In this document: piece by piece, positions 1 through 10,045 of the stretch | How the letters are laid out: each line of letters begins with the position of its first letter | Numbering within the stretch: position 1 is the stretch's first letter | Assembly: GCA_030522415.1 (NCBI GenBank) | Contig: CM060106.1 | Span: 30,796,485-30,860,484, forward strand | DNA: 64,000 nucleotides | Direction: 5' to 3' | Source of the DNA: Channallabes apus | Taxonomy: Eukaryota > Chordata > Actinopteri > Siluriformes > Clariidae | Made by a program: the position numbers and the translations under genes | Notes under the pieces: generated by a model | What the model saw: the letters and a program-made list of their open reading frames with translations, nothing else | Database searches by the model: none | Told to the model about the DNA's origin: nothing

Positions 1-137
1 AATTGATGGAGTTCCACTAAAAGAGTAGGTTTACATTAAATCTGCATTACTTTAAATTAGTAAATTAAGAGAAATTACAGGTTGTCATCAAAGTCTCCAT
101 AGATAGGGGAAATTAACACTTGGTTGTCAAACGATAT

Positions 138-1062
138 TGAAGGAGTTCCCAGAGGTCTTGAGTACTTTTTAACTGCTTTTGCTTCCCTCTCCGGTCCAAC
201 TCATCCCGAACCATCTCAATATACTTTTAATGTTGGTTGATTGTGAAGGCCAGGTCTGATGCAGCACTCCATCACTCTCTTTCTTAGACAAATAGCTCTT
301 ACAGTACATAACTTAGAGGTGTGTTTGGGGTCACTGTCTTGTTAGAAAACAAAAGATGTCCCACTACAGTAAGTGGAAACCAGACGTCATGGCATGTCAC
401 CTTAGAATGTTGTGGTAGCCTTGCTGGTTAATTGTGTCCTCAATGTTGACTAAGTCACTAACAGTGTCACTAGCAAACGACCCCCATGGCATAACACCTC
501 CACGCTTCACAGTGGGAACCACACATTCAGTAACTGTCAATATCTTTGTCTAAATAAAAAAAGATATTGGTTAGAAACAAAAATCTAAAATTTGGACTCA
601 TCAGACCAAAGGACAGTTTTCCAAGGATCTAATGTGTATTCCTTTTTTCCAAACTCATGCAATCTCCTCCAAACAGTGATTGTTGAAATATGTCTGCTGC
701 TTGATCTCCAAGAAGCATTTATATGTGCTATAATTTGAGTTGCTTTAAATTAGTGGTTTCTAAGGCTGGTCATTCTTATAAACCTATCCTCTGCAGTAGA
801 GGTTGCTCTTGGTCTCTCTGTCCTGGGACATTACTCATGAGAGCCAGTTTCTTCATAATGTTTGATTGTTTTGGCGACTGCGTTTGGGAATATATTCAAA
901 GTTCTTCAGATTTTGGATTGACTGACCTTCACTACTTGAAGTAATGCTAGACTGTTCTTTTTTCTTTTTACTTAACTGAGTGTTTCTTGTGATAATATGG
1001 ATTTGTACAGTAGGTGCAAAAGCACTAACAGGGGTATTGACCCTGCACAAAACAACTGATGG
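138..1062 (-). pseudogene. Decayed Tc1-like transposase remnant
   Basis: Read on the minus strand, this stretch carries the ordered landmarks of a Tc1-family transposase but with many stops and indels. At about 320-350 the reverse complement gives QDSDPKHT, the second catalytic-aspartate motif. At about 490-520 it gives a glycine-rich VMPWG-type box. At about 590-625 it gives a WKTVLWSDES-like first-aspartate motif. The helix-turn-helix part lies towards 950. The order DNA-binding, D, Gly box, D is that of the DD34E family. No open frame survives, so it is an old dead copy. Terminal repeats are not recognisable, so the ends are approximate. Confidence 0.75.
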
Positions 1063-1215
1063 TCTAAAGCAGTTGTCCCCAACCAGTGGGTCACGGACCA
1101 GTATCAGGCCATGGATGATTTGGTACCTGGCCTCACAGAAAGAATTAAAATGCATTTTTCCTTGTATTTTCAGAATCAGGATCTGCAGAGTGTTTTATTT
1201 TGAAACTTGATCAGA
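1063..1215. mobile_element. hAT-like terminal fragment
   Basis: The segment begins with an AGCAGTTGTCCCCAACC-type sequence, followed by a GGACCAG / TTTGGTACC run. This resembles the terminal region of non-autonomous hAT elements of the Charlie/Zaphod type (CAGNGGTCCCCAACC... termini). Only one end is visible and no 8-bp target duplication can be paired, so it is a scrap; identification is by resemblance. Confidence 0.45.
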
Positions 1216-1589
1216 TCATCTCACATTCACTTCTGACTGTACCTCTTTCCCACACTTCTTTTTGTATCAGTTTTAATGCCTGATAAAATTAAGCTAATGC
1301 TACAATCTAACTCTAGCTAAAAATGATAGAAATTATGGGTTTATTACTACAGATAAGTCACATTCTCCAAGCCCCTTCTATATAATAGATGTGGACGTTT
1401 AAGACAACTTCACCTCTACCAGTGTTCTGGATTAAAATCTAAGTGGAATCTCCGGAGATTACCACAAAGTGCTAAAAACCCTGCTTCCATTTCCAACAAC
1501 CTATCTTCTTGAACCGTTGTTGTCTGCAGTGACAGCAACTGAAACAAAATTATGAGGCAGACTGGACATAAGGAACACACTTTAGGTGT

Positions 1590-3125
1590 GATTGTCTCCC
1601 ATCACTCCTAGATGGGAGGTTCTTATCAAGCTCGGAAACAAGCTTGTCAAGCTTGTCTTTTACACCTTTCCTTTCATTCTTGCTGATACTCTTTTATCCC
1701 ATAACAACCCTGACCCTAACTTCTCCACCCGGTCAAACCTGCTTGTACCTGCCTCTTCACCTCCTTTCCACACTCTCCATTGCTCTGGATCGTTGACCCT
1801 AAGTCCTTAAAGTCCTGCACCTTCTTTACCTCTGTTCCCTGTAACTTCAACATTCCACTTGGGTCCCTCTCATTCCCACACCGTTTTGCTATGACTAACC
1901 TTCATTCCTCTGCTTTTCAGAGCATTCCTCCGCCTCTCTAGATTTTCTTTTACCTGTTCCCAGCTCTCGCTAATAAGCACAATGTCATCTTCAAACATCA
2001 TAGTCCATGGAGACTCCTGTCTTACCTCATCTGTCATCCTGTCTATCAACAGAGCAAACAAGAACGAGCTCAGAGCCGATCCTTGATGCAGACCCACCTC
2101 CACCTTGAAACTCTTCTGTCACACCTACAGCACACCTCACCACTGTCTTACAGCTCTCATACATGTCTTGCACCACTCTAACATATGTCTCTGACACTCC
2201 AGATTTCCTAATTCAATACCACAGCTCTTCTCGCTGCACCCTGTCATACGTTTTCTCTAAATTTTCAAAGACACACTGGAACTTCCTATTATCTTCTCCG
2301 TACAAGCAAATACTGCATCTGTTGTACTCTTTCTAAGCATTAAACCATATTGCTGCTCACAAACGCTCACCTCAGCATCTGCCAAATGCTCACCTGCCAC
2401 TGCTCTTACCCAAAGCTTCATTGTACTGTTTGGCTCATCAGCTTTATTCGTCTTTAGTTGCTACAGCTCTGCACATCTCCCTTGCTCTTAAAGATTGGCA
2501 CCAATACACTTCTCATCCACTTATCTGGGATCCTCTCACTCTCCAAGATCTTGTTAAACAGACTAGTCAGAAACTCTACTGCCACCTCTCCTAAGCACTT
2601 CTGCACAGATATGTCATCAGGACCAACTGCTTTTCCACACGATTCAATGCTCTCCTCACCTCACACTTACTGATTTTTGCCACTTCCTGATCCACAACAG
2701 TTAACTCTTCTATTTTTCGTTCTCTTTAATTTTCCTCATTCATCAGCTTTTCAAAGTACTCCTTCCATCTTCCCATAACCCTCCTGGCACCTGTCAGCAC
2801 ATTTTCATCCCTGTCTTAATCACTCCAACCTGCTCTATATCCTTTCCATATCTATCTCTTTGCCTCGCCAACCTGTACAGATCCACATCTCCCTCCTTAC
2901 TGTCCAGCCTAGCGTGCGATTCCTTATATGATCTTTGATTGGCCTTTGCCACCCACACCTTCACCTCATGCTGCATCTCCCTGTATTCCTGTCTACTCTC
3001 TTCAGTCCCCTCAGTGTCCCACTTCCTCTTAGCTAACCACCTTCTCTATATACACTCCTGGCCTTCTTCATTCCACCACCAAGTCTCCTTATCCACTTTT
3101 CCCTTTCTGAAGAAGCAGTCTTCAG
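1590..3125 (-). pseudogene. 5'-truncated RTE-like LINE, reverse transcriptase remnant
   Basis: The minus strand encodes a broken reverse transcriptase of the kind seen in fish RTE-type LINEs. From 3115 downward the translation includes a KESHARLDSKEGDVDLYRLA block, then an FNKILESERIPDKWMRSVL-like block near 2500-2600, then the palm block GLHQGSALSSFLFALLIDRM with FEDDIVL at 1870-2103. There FEDD stands where FADD is expected, so a catalytic-box neighbour is altered. Further 3', a KVQDFK.LGSTIQSNGECG-like block lies near 1790-1850. Stops and frameshifts are frequent. The endonuclease domain is missing, as expected of a 5'-truncated LINE insertion. Clade assignment is from sequence memory and not from a search. 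Confidence 0.75.
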
Positions 3126-3845
3126 CATTAATGTACAATGTTGAAAATAATGAAAAATACCAATGAAGGAGAAGCTGTCCAAATTTTTAACTGGTGATAT
3201 AAGGACACACTCAAAAGTCTGTTTTTAGAACAATACGGAATTTTTATTAGACTGTGAAATAACACATATGGTGTTAGGTAATTAAGCAACAACAAAAACA
3301 ACTCTGTTGTTATTTTAAGGTATAATATTTTAAGATGTATGGTAAGTGAAATTGCATTTTGCTAAAAAGCATTAATATGTATTATAATATTTATATTCAC
3401 ACTTGTCAGCATAACTAACTGTCACTTAGTTGATGCAGATGCAAGTTCAGGTTTTTAATGAAGAAAAAAGAAATTAAATAAAATGGAGAAACTAGGAACA
3501 TAAGAACTAGGAATAAGAATAATTTATAGTAACAAACAAAAGGAAGGGCAGAGAGATCCAAAACACATAATAGCCAAACTACAGCAGAGGTAATACCCAA
3601 GAAAATGCTGGCAAAGAAATAGTAAAAAAAAACAGAACTTAATTAGAGATTCTATATATGGAAGCAAAACACAGGATTAGTGTACATATAATAGTACATG
3701 TATTTAGTGAGTATTGTTCAAGTGTATACAGTATAGGCAGTATAGTTGGGAGAAAATGTCATGTACTCCTATGAGGACATTCGGGTCTCAAGAGGTTAAT
3801 CTTTTACCTTATATATATTGCACATATTTTTAAAAGTTCTATTTC
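3126..3845. other. Anonymous AT-rich intergenic stretch
   Basis: No coding frame, repeat structure or RNA signal that I can support. Composition is AT-rich, with short homopolymer runs. Confidence 0.6.
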
Positions 3846-4238
3846 TGGGTTCGAACCCGGGGTGACGCTATAACCTCTCACAGCCGGAGGTCTAGAGAGA
3901 GCTGATTGGCCGAGCTCTCTCAGAGGGGAGGGATGAGAGGTACTCGTGCTCCCACATTAATACGGCTCTACAAACCACTCAGGGGCGTCTGTGAGCTCAT
4001 GTAACCGGAGGGAGCGGATGGAGCTGTCCTCCGAGTGTGTTACTCCGCCCCCAACGGTGCATGAGCGAGCAGTTCGAAAAGATGGTCGGTGACATGACGT
4101 GGGTCAGTGGAATCACGTGATAGTCAGCGTCCCTCCCGACTGAATGGTGGTAGAAGCTTAATGTGGGAGCCCCTAGTGACTGGGAGGAATTGGACACGAC
4201 TAAAAATTAGGGGGAAAATTGGGGGACGGAGAAAAAAA
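3846..4238 (+). repeat. tRNA-derived SINE, 5'-truncated (same family as 7867-8200)
   Basis: The segment opens at a pol III B-box-like GGGTTCGAACCC (3847-3858) and continues with the same body as the SINE at 7867: an agccggaggtc/agccaggggcc block, a GTGTGTTA.TCCGCCCCCAACG block, a CCCCTAGTGA.TGGG block, and a tail of AATTAGGG.GAAAAT followed by A-rich sequence. The A box and the rest of the tRNA-like head are missing, so the copy is 5'-truncated. It is transcriptionally dead by itself. Confidence 0.7.
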
Positions 4239-4244
4239 GGTCTA

Positions 4245-4440
4245 TTTCTATTAAATAAATGGAAATAAATTCAAATTAAAAGAAATTTATACAAATTTTG
4301 TATACATTTTTTGAATTTATTTTTAATTTGAATTTATTTTGAATTTATACAAATTAATACAAATGAATTTATACAAATCTGTTTGAATTAGAATTTGAAT
4401 TTATACAAATAATTTTTTTTTTTAATTTATACAAATCTGT
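4245..4440. repeat. Degenerate AT-rich tandem-like repeat
   Basis: The unit AATTTATACAAAT recurs at irregular spacing (about 4283, 4335, 4365, 4385, 4422), mixed with TTTGAATT blocks that can pair with AATTCAAA. It looks like a decayed minisatellite. No coding content. Confidence 0.6.
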
Positions 4441-4685
4441 GTCCATCAGCATCAGAAATTCAGATGCCTGAACACTCAGCCTTGTCACTCAGGACCCAGG
4501 GCGATTAGCAGTGGATATAGTTGTTTGGGATCTGTTTCATAACCTGGAAATGGAAGTGCTGTCTACTTGCATTGCACCAGGTTGAAGCATTTTGACCGAC
4601 CCCTCTCCTAGCTTTGTCTAAATGGGGTATGATGGTGTAAAGACAAAATGCACTGACTGTTTTTCTTACTTTTGATACCAAGATA

Positions 4686-6305
4686 CAGTGGTGTGAAAAA
4701 CTATTTGCCCCCTTCCTGATTTCTTATTCTTTTGCATGTTTGTCACACTTAAATGTTTCTGCTCATCAAAAACCGTTAACTATTAGTCAAAGATAACATA
4801 TTTGAACACAAAATGCAGTTTTTAAATGAAGGTTTACGTTATTAAGGGAGAAAAAAAACTCCAAATCTACATGGCCCTGTGTGAAAAAGTGATTGCTCCC
4901 CTTGTTAAAAAATAACTTAACTGTGGTTTATCAAACCTGAGTTCAATTTCTGTAGTCACCCCCAGGCCTGATTACTGCCACACCTGTTTCAATCAAGAAA
5001 TCACTTAAATAGGAGCTACCTGACACAGAGAAGTAGACCAAAAGCACCTCAAAAGCTAGACATCATGCCAAGATACAAAGAAATTCAGGAACAAATGAGA
5101 ACAAAAGTAATTGAGATCTATCAGTCTGGTAAAGGTTATAAAGTAATTTCTAAAGCTTTGGGACTCCAGCGAACCACAGTGAGAGCCATTATCCACAAAT
5201 GGCAAAAACATGGAACAGTGGTGAACCTTCCCAGGAGTGGCCGGCCCACCAAAATTACCCCAAGAGTGCAGAGACAACTCATCCGAGAGGCCACAAAAGA
5301 CCCCAGGACAACATCTAAAGAACTGCAGGCCTCACTTGCCTCAATTAAGGTCAGTGTTCATGACTCCACCATAAGAAAGAGACTGGGCAAAAACGGCCTG
5401 CATGGCAGATTTCCAAGGCGCAAACCACTTTTAAGCAAAAAGAACATTAAGGCTCGTCTCAGTGTTGCTAAAAAACATCTCAATGATTGCCAAGACTTTT
5501 GGGAAAATACCTTGTGGACCGACGAGACAAAAGTTGAACTTTTTGGAAGGTGCATGTCCCGTTACATCTGGCGTAAAAGTAACACAGCATTTCAGAAAAA
5601 GAACATCATACCAACAGTAAAATATGGTGGTGGTAGTGTGATGGTCTGGGGTTGTTTTGCTGCTTCAGGACCTGGAAGGCTTGCTGTGATAGATGGAACC
5701 ATGAATTCTACTGTCTACCAAAAAATCCTGAAGGAGAATGTCCGGCCATCTGTTCGTCAACTCAAGCTGAAGCGATCTTGGGTGCTGCAGCAGGACAATG
5801 ACCCAAAACACACCAGCAAATTCACCTCTGAATGGCTGAAGAAAAACAAAATGAAGACTTTGGAGTGGCCTAGTCAAAGTCCTGACCTGAATCCTATTGA
5901 GATGTTGTGGCATGACCTTAAAAAGGCGGTTCATGCTAGAAAACCCTCAAATGAAGCTGAATTACAACAATTCTGCAAAGATGAGTGGGCCAAAATTCCT
6001 CCAGAGCGCTGTAAAAGACTCGTTGCAAGTTATCGCAAACGCTTGATTGCAGTTATTGCTGCTAAGGGTGGCCCAACCAGTTATTAGGTTCAGGGGGCAA
6101 TTACTTTTTCACACAGGGCCATGTAGGTTTGGATTTTTTTTCTCCCTAAATAATAAAACCCCTCATTTAAAAACTGCATTTTGTGTTTACTTGTGTTATC
6201 TTTGACTAATAGTTAAATGTGTTTGATGATCAGAAACATTTTGTGTGACAAACATGCAAAAGAATAAGAAATCAGGAGGGGGGCAAATAGTTTTTCACAC
6301 CACTG
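4686..6305 (+). mobile_element. Full-length Tc1-like transposon (copy A), potentially autonomous
   Basis: A complete 1620-bp element flanked by TA on both sides (4684-4685 and 6306-6307), the target duplication of Tc1/mariner. The termini are inverted repeats starting CAGTGGTGTGAAAAACTATT, and the similarity of the two ends extends inward for about 220 bp. Each end carries two related direct-repeat units (outer about 4690-4711 and 6279-6301; inner about 4879-4899 and 6093-6114, core GTGTGAAAAA.T.ATTGC). This is the IR/DR arrangement known from Sleeping Beauty-type elements, where transposase binds. One uninterrupted transposase ORF lies between. Three further copies of this family occur in the window at 15240, 21209 and 49404. 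Confidence 0.95.
5065..6087 (+). CDS. Tc1-family DD34E transposase, intact
   Basis: This 340-residue protein has the usual length for a Tc1-family transposase, which cuts the element out at its terminal repeats and inserts it at TA. Residues 1-50 and about 66-115 form the two helix-turn-helix DNA-binding units, separated by an AT-hook-like SGRPTK segment (58-63). A basic stretch at 117-131 could serve nuclear import. The catalytic triad is visible: D153 in LWTDETKVELF, D244 in LQQDNDPKHTS and E279 in SPDLNPIEM, with 34 residues between the last two. The glycine-rich box is at 188-207. The start ATG is the one shared with the sister copies (MPRxKEIQEQ). The sequence resembles fish Tc1 transposases of the Passport type as I remember them. 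It differs from the window's other copies at Y4, V27, V68, S133 and F253, so activity is not assured. Confidence 0.93.
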   Translation: MPRYKEIQEQMRTKVIEIYQSGKGYKVISKALGLQRTTVRAIIHKWQKHGTVVNLPRSGRPTKITPRVQRQLIREATKDPRTTSKELQASLASIKVSVHDSTIRKRLGKNGLHGRFPRRKPLLSKKNIKARLSVAKKHLNDCQDFWENTLWTDETKVELFGRCMSRYIWRKSNTAFQKKNIIPTVKYGGGSVMVWGCFAASGPGRLAVIDGTMNSTVYQKILKENVRPSVRQLKLKRSWVLQQDNDPKHTSKFTSEWLKKNKMKTLEWPSQSPDLNPIEMLWHDLKKAVHARKPSNEAELQQFCKDEWAKIPPERCKRLVASYRKRLIAVIAAKGGPTSY

Positions 6306-7866
6306 TATGTCAGCTGGACATATTAACATTTAAAATTTCGTGCATGTGCACAGCGCCTCTTGTACCTTCACCTAGATACGTAGAAGGAGGTTTTTTCTTT
6401 TTTCTTTTTTTTTTTTTGTGTTTACAGGATTATTGCCACGTCACGGCTCAGAATATTTTCAGGACAGAATATTAAAAATAACTTGGATAAACTCTTTCCA
6501 AGTTTGTACACGTGTATAAGCTGAACACAATCTAAGTGTAAGGAAAATTTCTTTATAAATAATTCTTTATTTCTTTATTTATTTTCACTACACTGTGCTG
6601 AACCGTGACTTTAAAATCCAGTTGCATACTGAAACGTGTCTTTGGGTAATCTATATTGCTTTTTAGAAATTTACATCAATTATTGATCAGGAAGCTGTCA
6701 CTGATAGTTAAACCAAGCAGAACTTTTAATACATCTCTTAACCCTCCGGTCAGCTCCAAACAGTTGGTACAGTGCCTTATTCATGGCGTTTCAAATGAGC
6801 TTGTAAGCTAACATCATATAGAATGTCTCAGTAGAGCATGACTGCTCCATTTCCCAATCCTGATTTATCCTATATACAGTATAGGGAATTTGGAGCTAGC
6901 CTCATCCATATGGAGATGGCTCTGGCCTGTAGAGATACTGTACATACGTGGGTTTTTTTTTAGTACATGATCTATTTTTTATTTTTTTTTTACAATAAAA
7001 TGACCTAGTCATTGCAAAGAATATTTTGTGGTTTATGGCTCCCAATTCGTCAGCTAATCGTAAGATGAGGGGAAAAAACAGATGCATAGATGTATACATT
7101 TTTACTTGCACTTATATTTAATAATGATCACATACAAAACAAGATGGCAATTCTAAGGACTTTATTAGATCCATGTTGCCTGGCTTTAGACCAAAAGCAG
7201 TATCCTTGTCTTTCATTGATGAAAAAAAGAAGAAATATTCTGTATAATAAACCATATTTGTGCACTTTTTTGAAATTGATATTAGCTACTGTATAATATC
7301 ACTTACAGTTTGGTAATGCTATAATAAATCTCTTGTAGAAGCCAACATTTCAGTGAAATCTTCAATAGAAAATATGTTAATGAAGCATGGGGGGGGGGAA
7401 TAAATAAATAAATCAGCTTGACAGTAAAGTGAACCGCGTATGCAACCTTCTCACAGTGCCTCTCATAAACAAATACCATTTAAATATCAATGCCTGTTGC
7501 ACACTAAAGCGTATTTACTGTCATACAGGAAGGTTAATAGAGAAATACCAATGTGTCTAGTAAGGAAGATATGAAATAAGGAAACAATGAAAGTAGAATG
7601 AGGAAAAACTCCACTTTCAACAAAGCATAATGTACTGTGGCTTCTCTCAGCCTCTAGATCTACTGTAGACTCCTCTGATTAGACTACATCAATTTGTATT
7701 TAAGAACCGCTGCTGTAATCATAGACTCGTCTCAGGACTCTTGAACATGTTCAAACACAGCGTCCTTTTAACATATTGTACTAGTTGAGTTTATACAGTG
7801 TGCAGTTATAAAAGTATATTGACTTATAATCCCTCTATCTGTTATCATCCAGAAGAGCATGGGTGG
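6306..7866. other. Anonymous intergenic stretch
   Basis: AT-rich sequence with homopolymer runs of T (about 6390-6417 and 6953-6992) and a G run followed by AAAT repeats (7390-7413). I see no gene, no paired terminal repeats and no RNA gene. Confidence 0.6.
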
Positions 7867-8200
7867 GTTCCTCGAGTGGCGCAGTGGTAAAGTGCTTCAT
7901 CTGACGATCACTAGTTCGATTCCCAGGTGATGCTCTAGCCTCCCGCAGCCAGGGGCCAAAAGAGAGAGATACTAATTGACTGGGATACAGTACTGTATCT
8001 GTCCTCTGAGTGTGTTATATGCCACCCCCAACGATGTGGGAGCAAGCAGCTTGAAAAGATGCAGTTGGCTGGCGTCACATGGTTGTGCACAGTGATAGCC
8101 CTCCCTGAGGGTGTGGGAGTCCCCTAGTGATGGGTGGGAATTGGATATGATTAAATTAGGGAGAAAATTTGGGGAAAATCCAAAAAAAAAAAAAAAAAAC
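7867..8200 (+). repeat. tRNA-derived SINE with intact A and B boxes
   Basis: The head has a pol III A-box-like segment (GTGGCGCAGTGGTAAAGTGC) and, about 35 bp on, a B-box-like GTTCGATTCC. A unique body of about 200 bp follows, then a 3' tail of AATTAGGGAGAAAATTTGGG ending in a long A run. This is the structure of a tRNA-derived SINE mobilised by a LINE partner. The 3846-4238 fragment belongs to the same family. No convincing target-site duplication was found. Confidence 0.8.
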
Positions 8201-8381
8201 CCACAAAAACCTACTTTACTGTTGGTAAGCTTCTTAAATATAGGGCTTAAGTTTTTAGTCCATTTTAATTCAAATGCAAAGGTTTAGAATATAAAACAAC
8301 CTTACTGTAAATCTTTAAAACAAACTCAAAAACTATTGATCACGGACCTCCCTTAATTTACGAAGGGCATTCAAGTCAAAC

Positions 8382-9509
8382 TGGAAGGGGCACTCATGGC
8401 TCAGTGGTAGGTGTTTTGCCTGCCATGCGGAACGCCCGGGTTCGATTCCCAACCAGTGCCCAAATCCCAGCCACTTGGTGCAGTGCCGGTCCCAAGATAA
8501 AATGGGAGGGTTGCGTTCCCAAGATAAAATGGGAGGGTTGCGTCAGGGTAGGGCTGGGCGGTATACCTTTTCATACCGAATCGACCGGTGTTTTAAAAAA
8601 GAAATGATATAAATTTTTCATATACCCCAATACCCAACACCCCAGTGTGTGCGAACAAAGCGTCGGGAACACAGAGCGGTGGAACGTCCCGCCGCGGGAC
8701 ATTGTTTGAGAGGGGGATTGTTTTGCAGTGGTACCAAACAAGCTGTATGCGTCTGCATGAGAGCGGTGGAAGTACGGCCTGTGTGTGTTGAGCGGTGAAC
8801 AGCATGGACGAAGAAAATGTCACAAAGAGGAACTTCTTCCGTAAAGAGGAGGAGCCGTATCGGTTGTGTGGAAATACTTCGGCTTTAAAAAATTTGACGT
8901 TGATCAAACACGCATCATATGTAAATGTTGTCGGGCTAAAGTTGTAGCCGCAGGAGGAAACACAAGCAATTTGCTTCGCCACCTCCGCCATAAACATGTC
9001 CTGGAATATGAAGAAAGCATGAAACTAAGCATCTTCTTCCACATCTGCAGGTAACGATAAAGTTGGCACTGCAACACAAAACGCGACTCAGACGTCACTC
9101 AAAGACGCGTTTACTAAGGGGACCGCCTACGACAAGAAAAGCAAACGGTGGAACAATATTACCAACGCTATTACTTTCCAGCTTAAAGATGTTTTCAAGT
9201 GCTTGCACAATAAAGTGTTGTGTATTTTCACTGCAAGTCATGAATTCACCTCATTACAATTATGTGTGCCACTGTCACCTCCTTGTGAACAGCAGCATTT
9301 TGTGAGACCAATCAAACCTGGGCTAATACTAGTCCGGTCAATGTAAGCCAATATACTGCAGTAATTATTCTCTGATTTATTAGGAAATGGGGTTAACACC
9401 TAATCATGCATGGGAAAAAAAATGTAGGGTGTCAGGGTGGGTATCTGGTGTAAAACCTGTGCCAATCTTGTATGGCGACCCCTTACCGGGAGCAGCCGAA
9501 AGACCAACA
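8382..9509 (+). repeat. tRNA-derived SINE inserted in the mariner and itself split by a hAT
   Basis: An exact 13-bp target duplication, ATTCAAGTCAAAC, flanks the SINE (8369-8381 and 9510-9522). The head contains A-box-like GGCTCAGTGGTAGGTG and B-box-like GGTTCGATTCC. The body carries ATAAAATGGGAGGGTTGCG, here duplicated in tandem (a 27-bp unit twice, about 8488-8541). The 3' part resumes after the hAT at 9431 with CTGGTGTAAAACCTGTGCC and TGGCGACCCCTTACCGGGAG. Other copies of the family are at 23635 and 41625 and confirm that the two parts belong together. Confidence 0.88.
8550..9430 (+). mobile_element. BED-finger hAT element, internally deleted, nested in the SINE
   Basis: The insertion is flanked by an exact 8-bp duplication GTCAGGGT (8542-8549 and 9431-9438), the target size of hAT elements. 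It starts AGGGCTGGGCGGTATACC, a common hAT-type end; the right terminus is not a clear inverted match. The plus strand at about 8863-9035 encodes a BED zinc finger (VWKYFGFKKFD..., CKCC, then NLLRHLRHKH). A second reading frame at 9068-9215 gives TSLKDAFTKGTAYDKKSKRW, the linker typical of BED-hAT transposases. The catalytic and dimerisation domains are absent, so it is a dead or non-autonomous copy. Confidence 0.82.
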
Positions 9510-10045
9510 ATTCAAGTCAAACAAGGAAAGAAATTCTCATAAATAAAGGTATAAAACCAATTGACATTTGCAGAAGACTTTAAACACAGTACAGTCATGA
9601 GACACTGTAAATATTTAAATGATGCAGCTGTTTTAAAGAACGCCGTACGTTTATGAACGACGATCCGACGGTCAACTTGATGCCAATTTGTAGAAGAGAT
9701 GCATCCGTCAGTGGAAATTGTACAGACAATTATTCTTGCACCACTTGCACATTACAGGAACTCTGCTGAGAGTTATTGCCACATCCCCGTACAGTCCTGA
9801 CCTCACTCCAAAACGTTTCCACATGTTCAGGGCATTAAAGGAGTTCCTGGGAGGCCAGCATTTCCGATGTAAAGCAGACAGTCTGATCATGACTCCTGCA
9901 TACTTTATATTCTGACAGCATCCAAGCACTAATGAAACACTGGGATTAGTGCATTAGCATAGGAGGTGTGTCTATGACGGAATCTGAGGATCAGGTTTTG
10001 CTATAGATGAAGTTTACAATAAGGACAATACAATGGTTTATTTGA

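Larger units (their letters stand above)
8360..10045 (+). mobile_element. Decayed mariner-like element, split by a SINE
   Basis: The left end (CGAAGGGCATTCAAGTCAAAC) matches the end of the mariner remnant at 11758 (GAAGAGCATTCAAACCAAAC). After the SINE insertion the mariner resumes at 9510 with TTCTCATAAATAAAGGTATAAAACC, parallel to the second copy. A coding trace at 9718-9915 reads PYSPDLTPKRFHMFRALKEF followed by LGGQHF. That is the third catalytic block of a mariner transposase (SPDLAPSDFH...LGG in the family). The frame is otherwise broken and most of the catalytic domain is gone. The right end is uncertain. Confidence 0.7.

Noticed and set aside
5665..5934. 89-codon open frame opposite the Tc1 transposase (also seen in the other copies)
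   Set aside because: It is the antisense shadow of the conserved transposase gene; it recurs only because the sense strand is conserved.
7867..8000. tRNA gene suggested by A and B boxes
   Set aside because: The boxes belong to a tRNA-derived SINE head; no cloverleaf with paired arms and anticodon stem is complete, and the SINE body and A tail follow. The same applies to 8382, 23635 and the Mermaid-like copies.
8404..8997. Open frames on both strands over the SINE and hAT joint
   Set aside because: They cross element boundaries and combine unrelated sequence; only the short BED-finger part at about 8863-9035 is meaningful.
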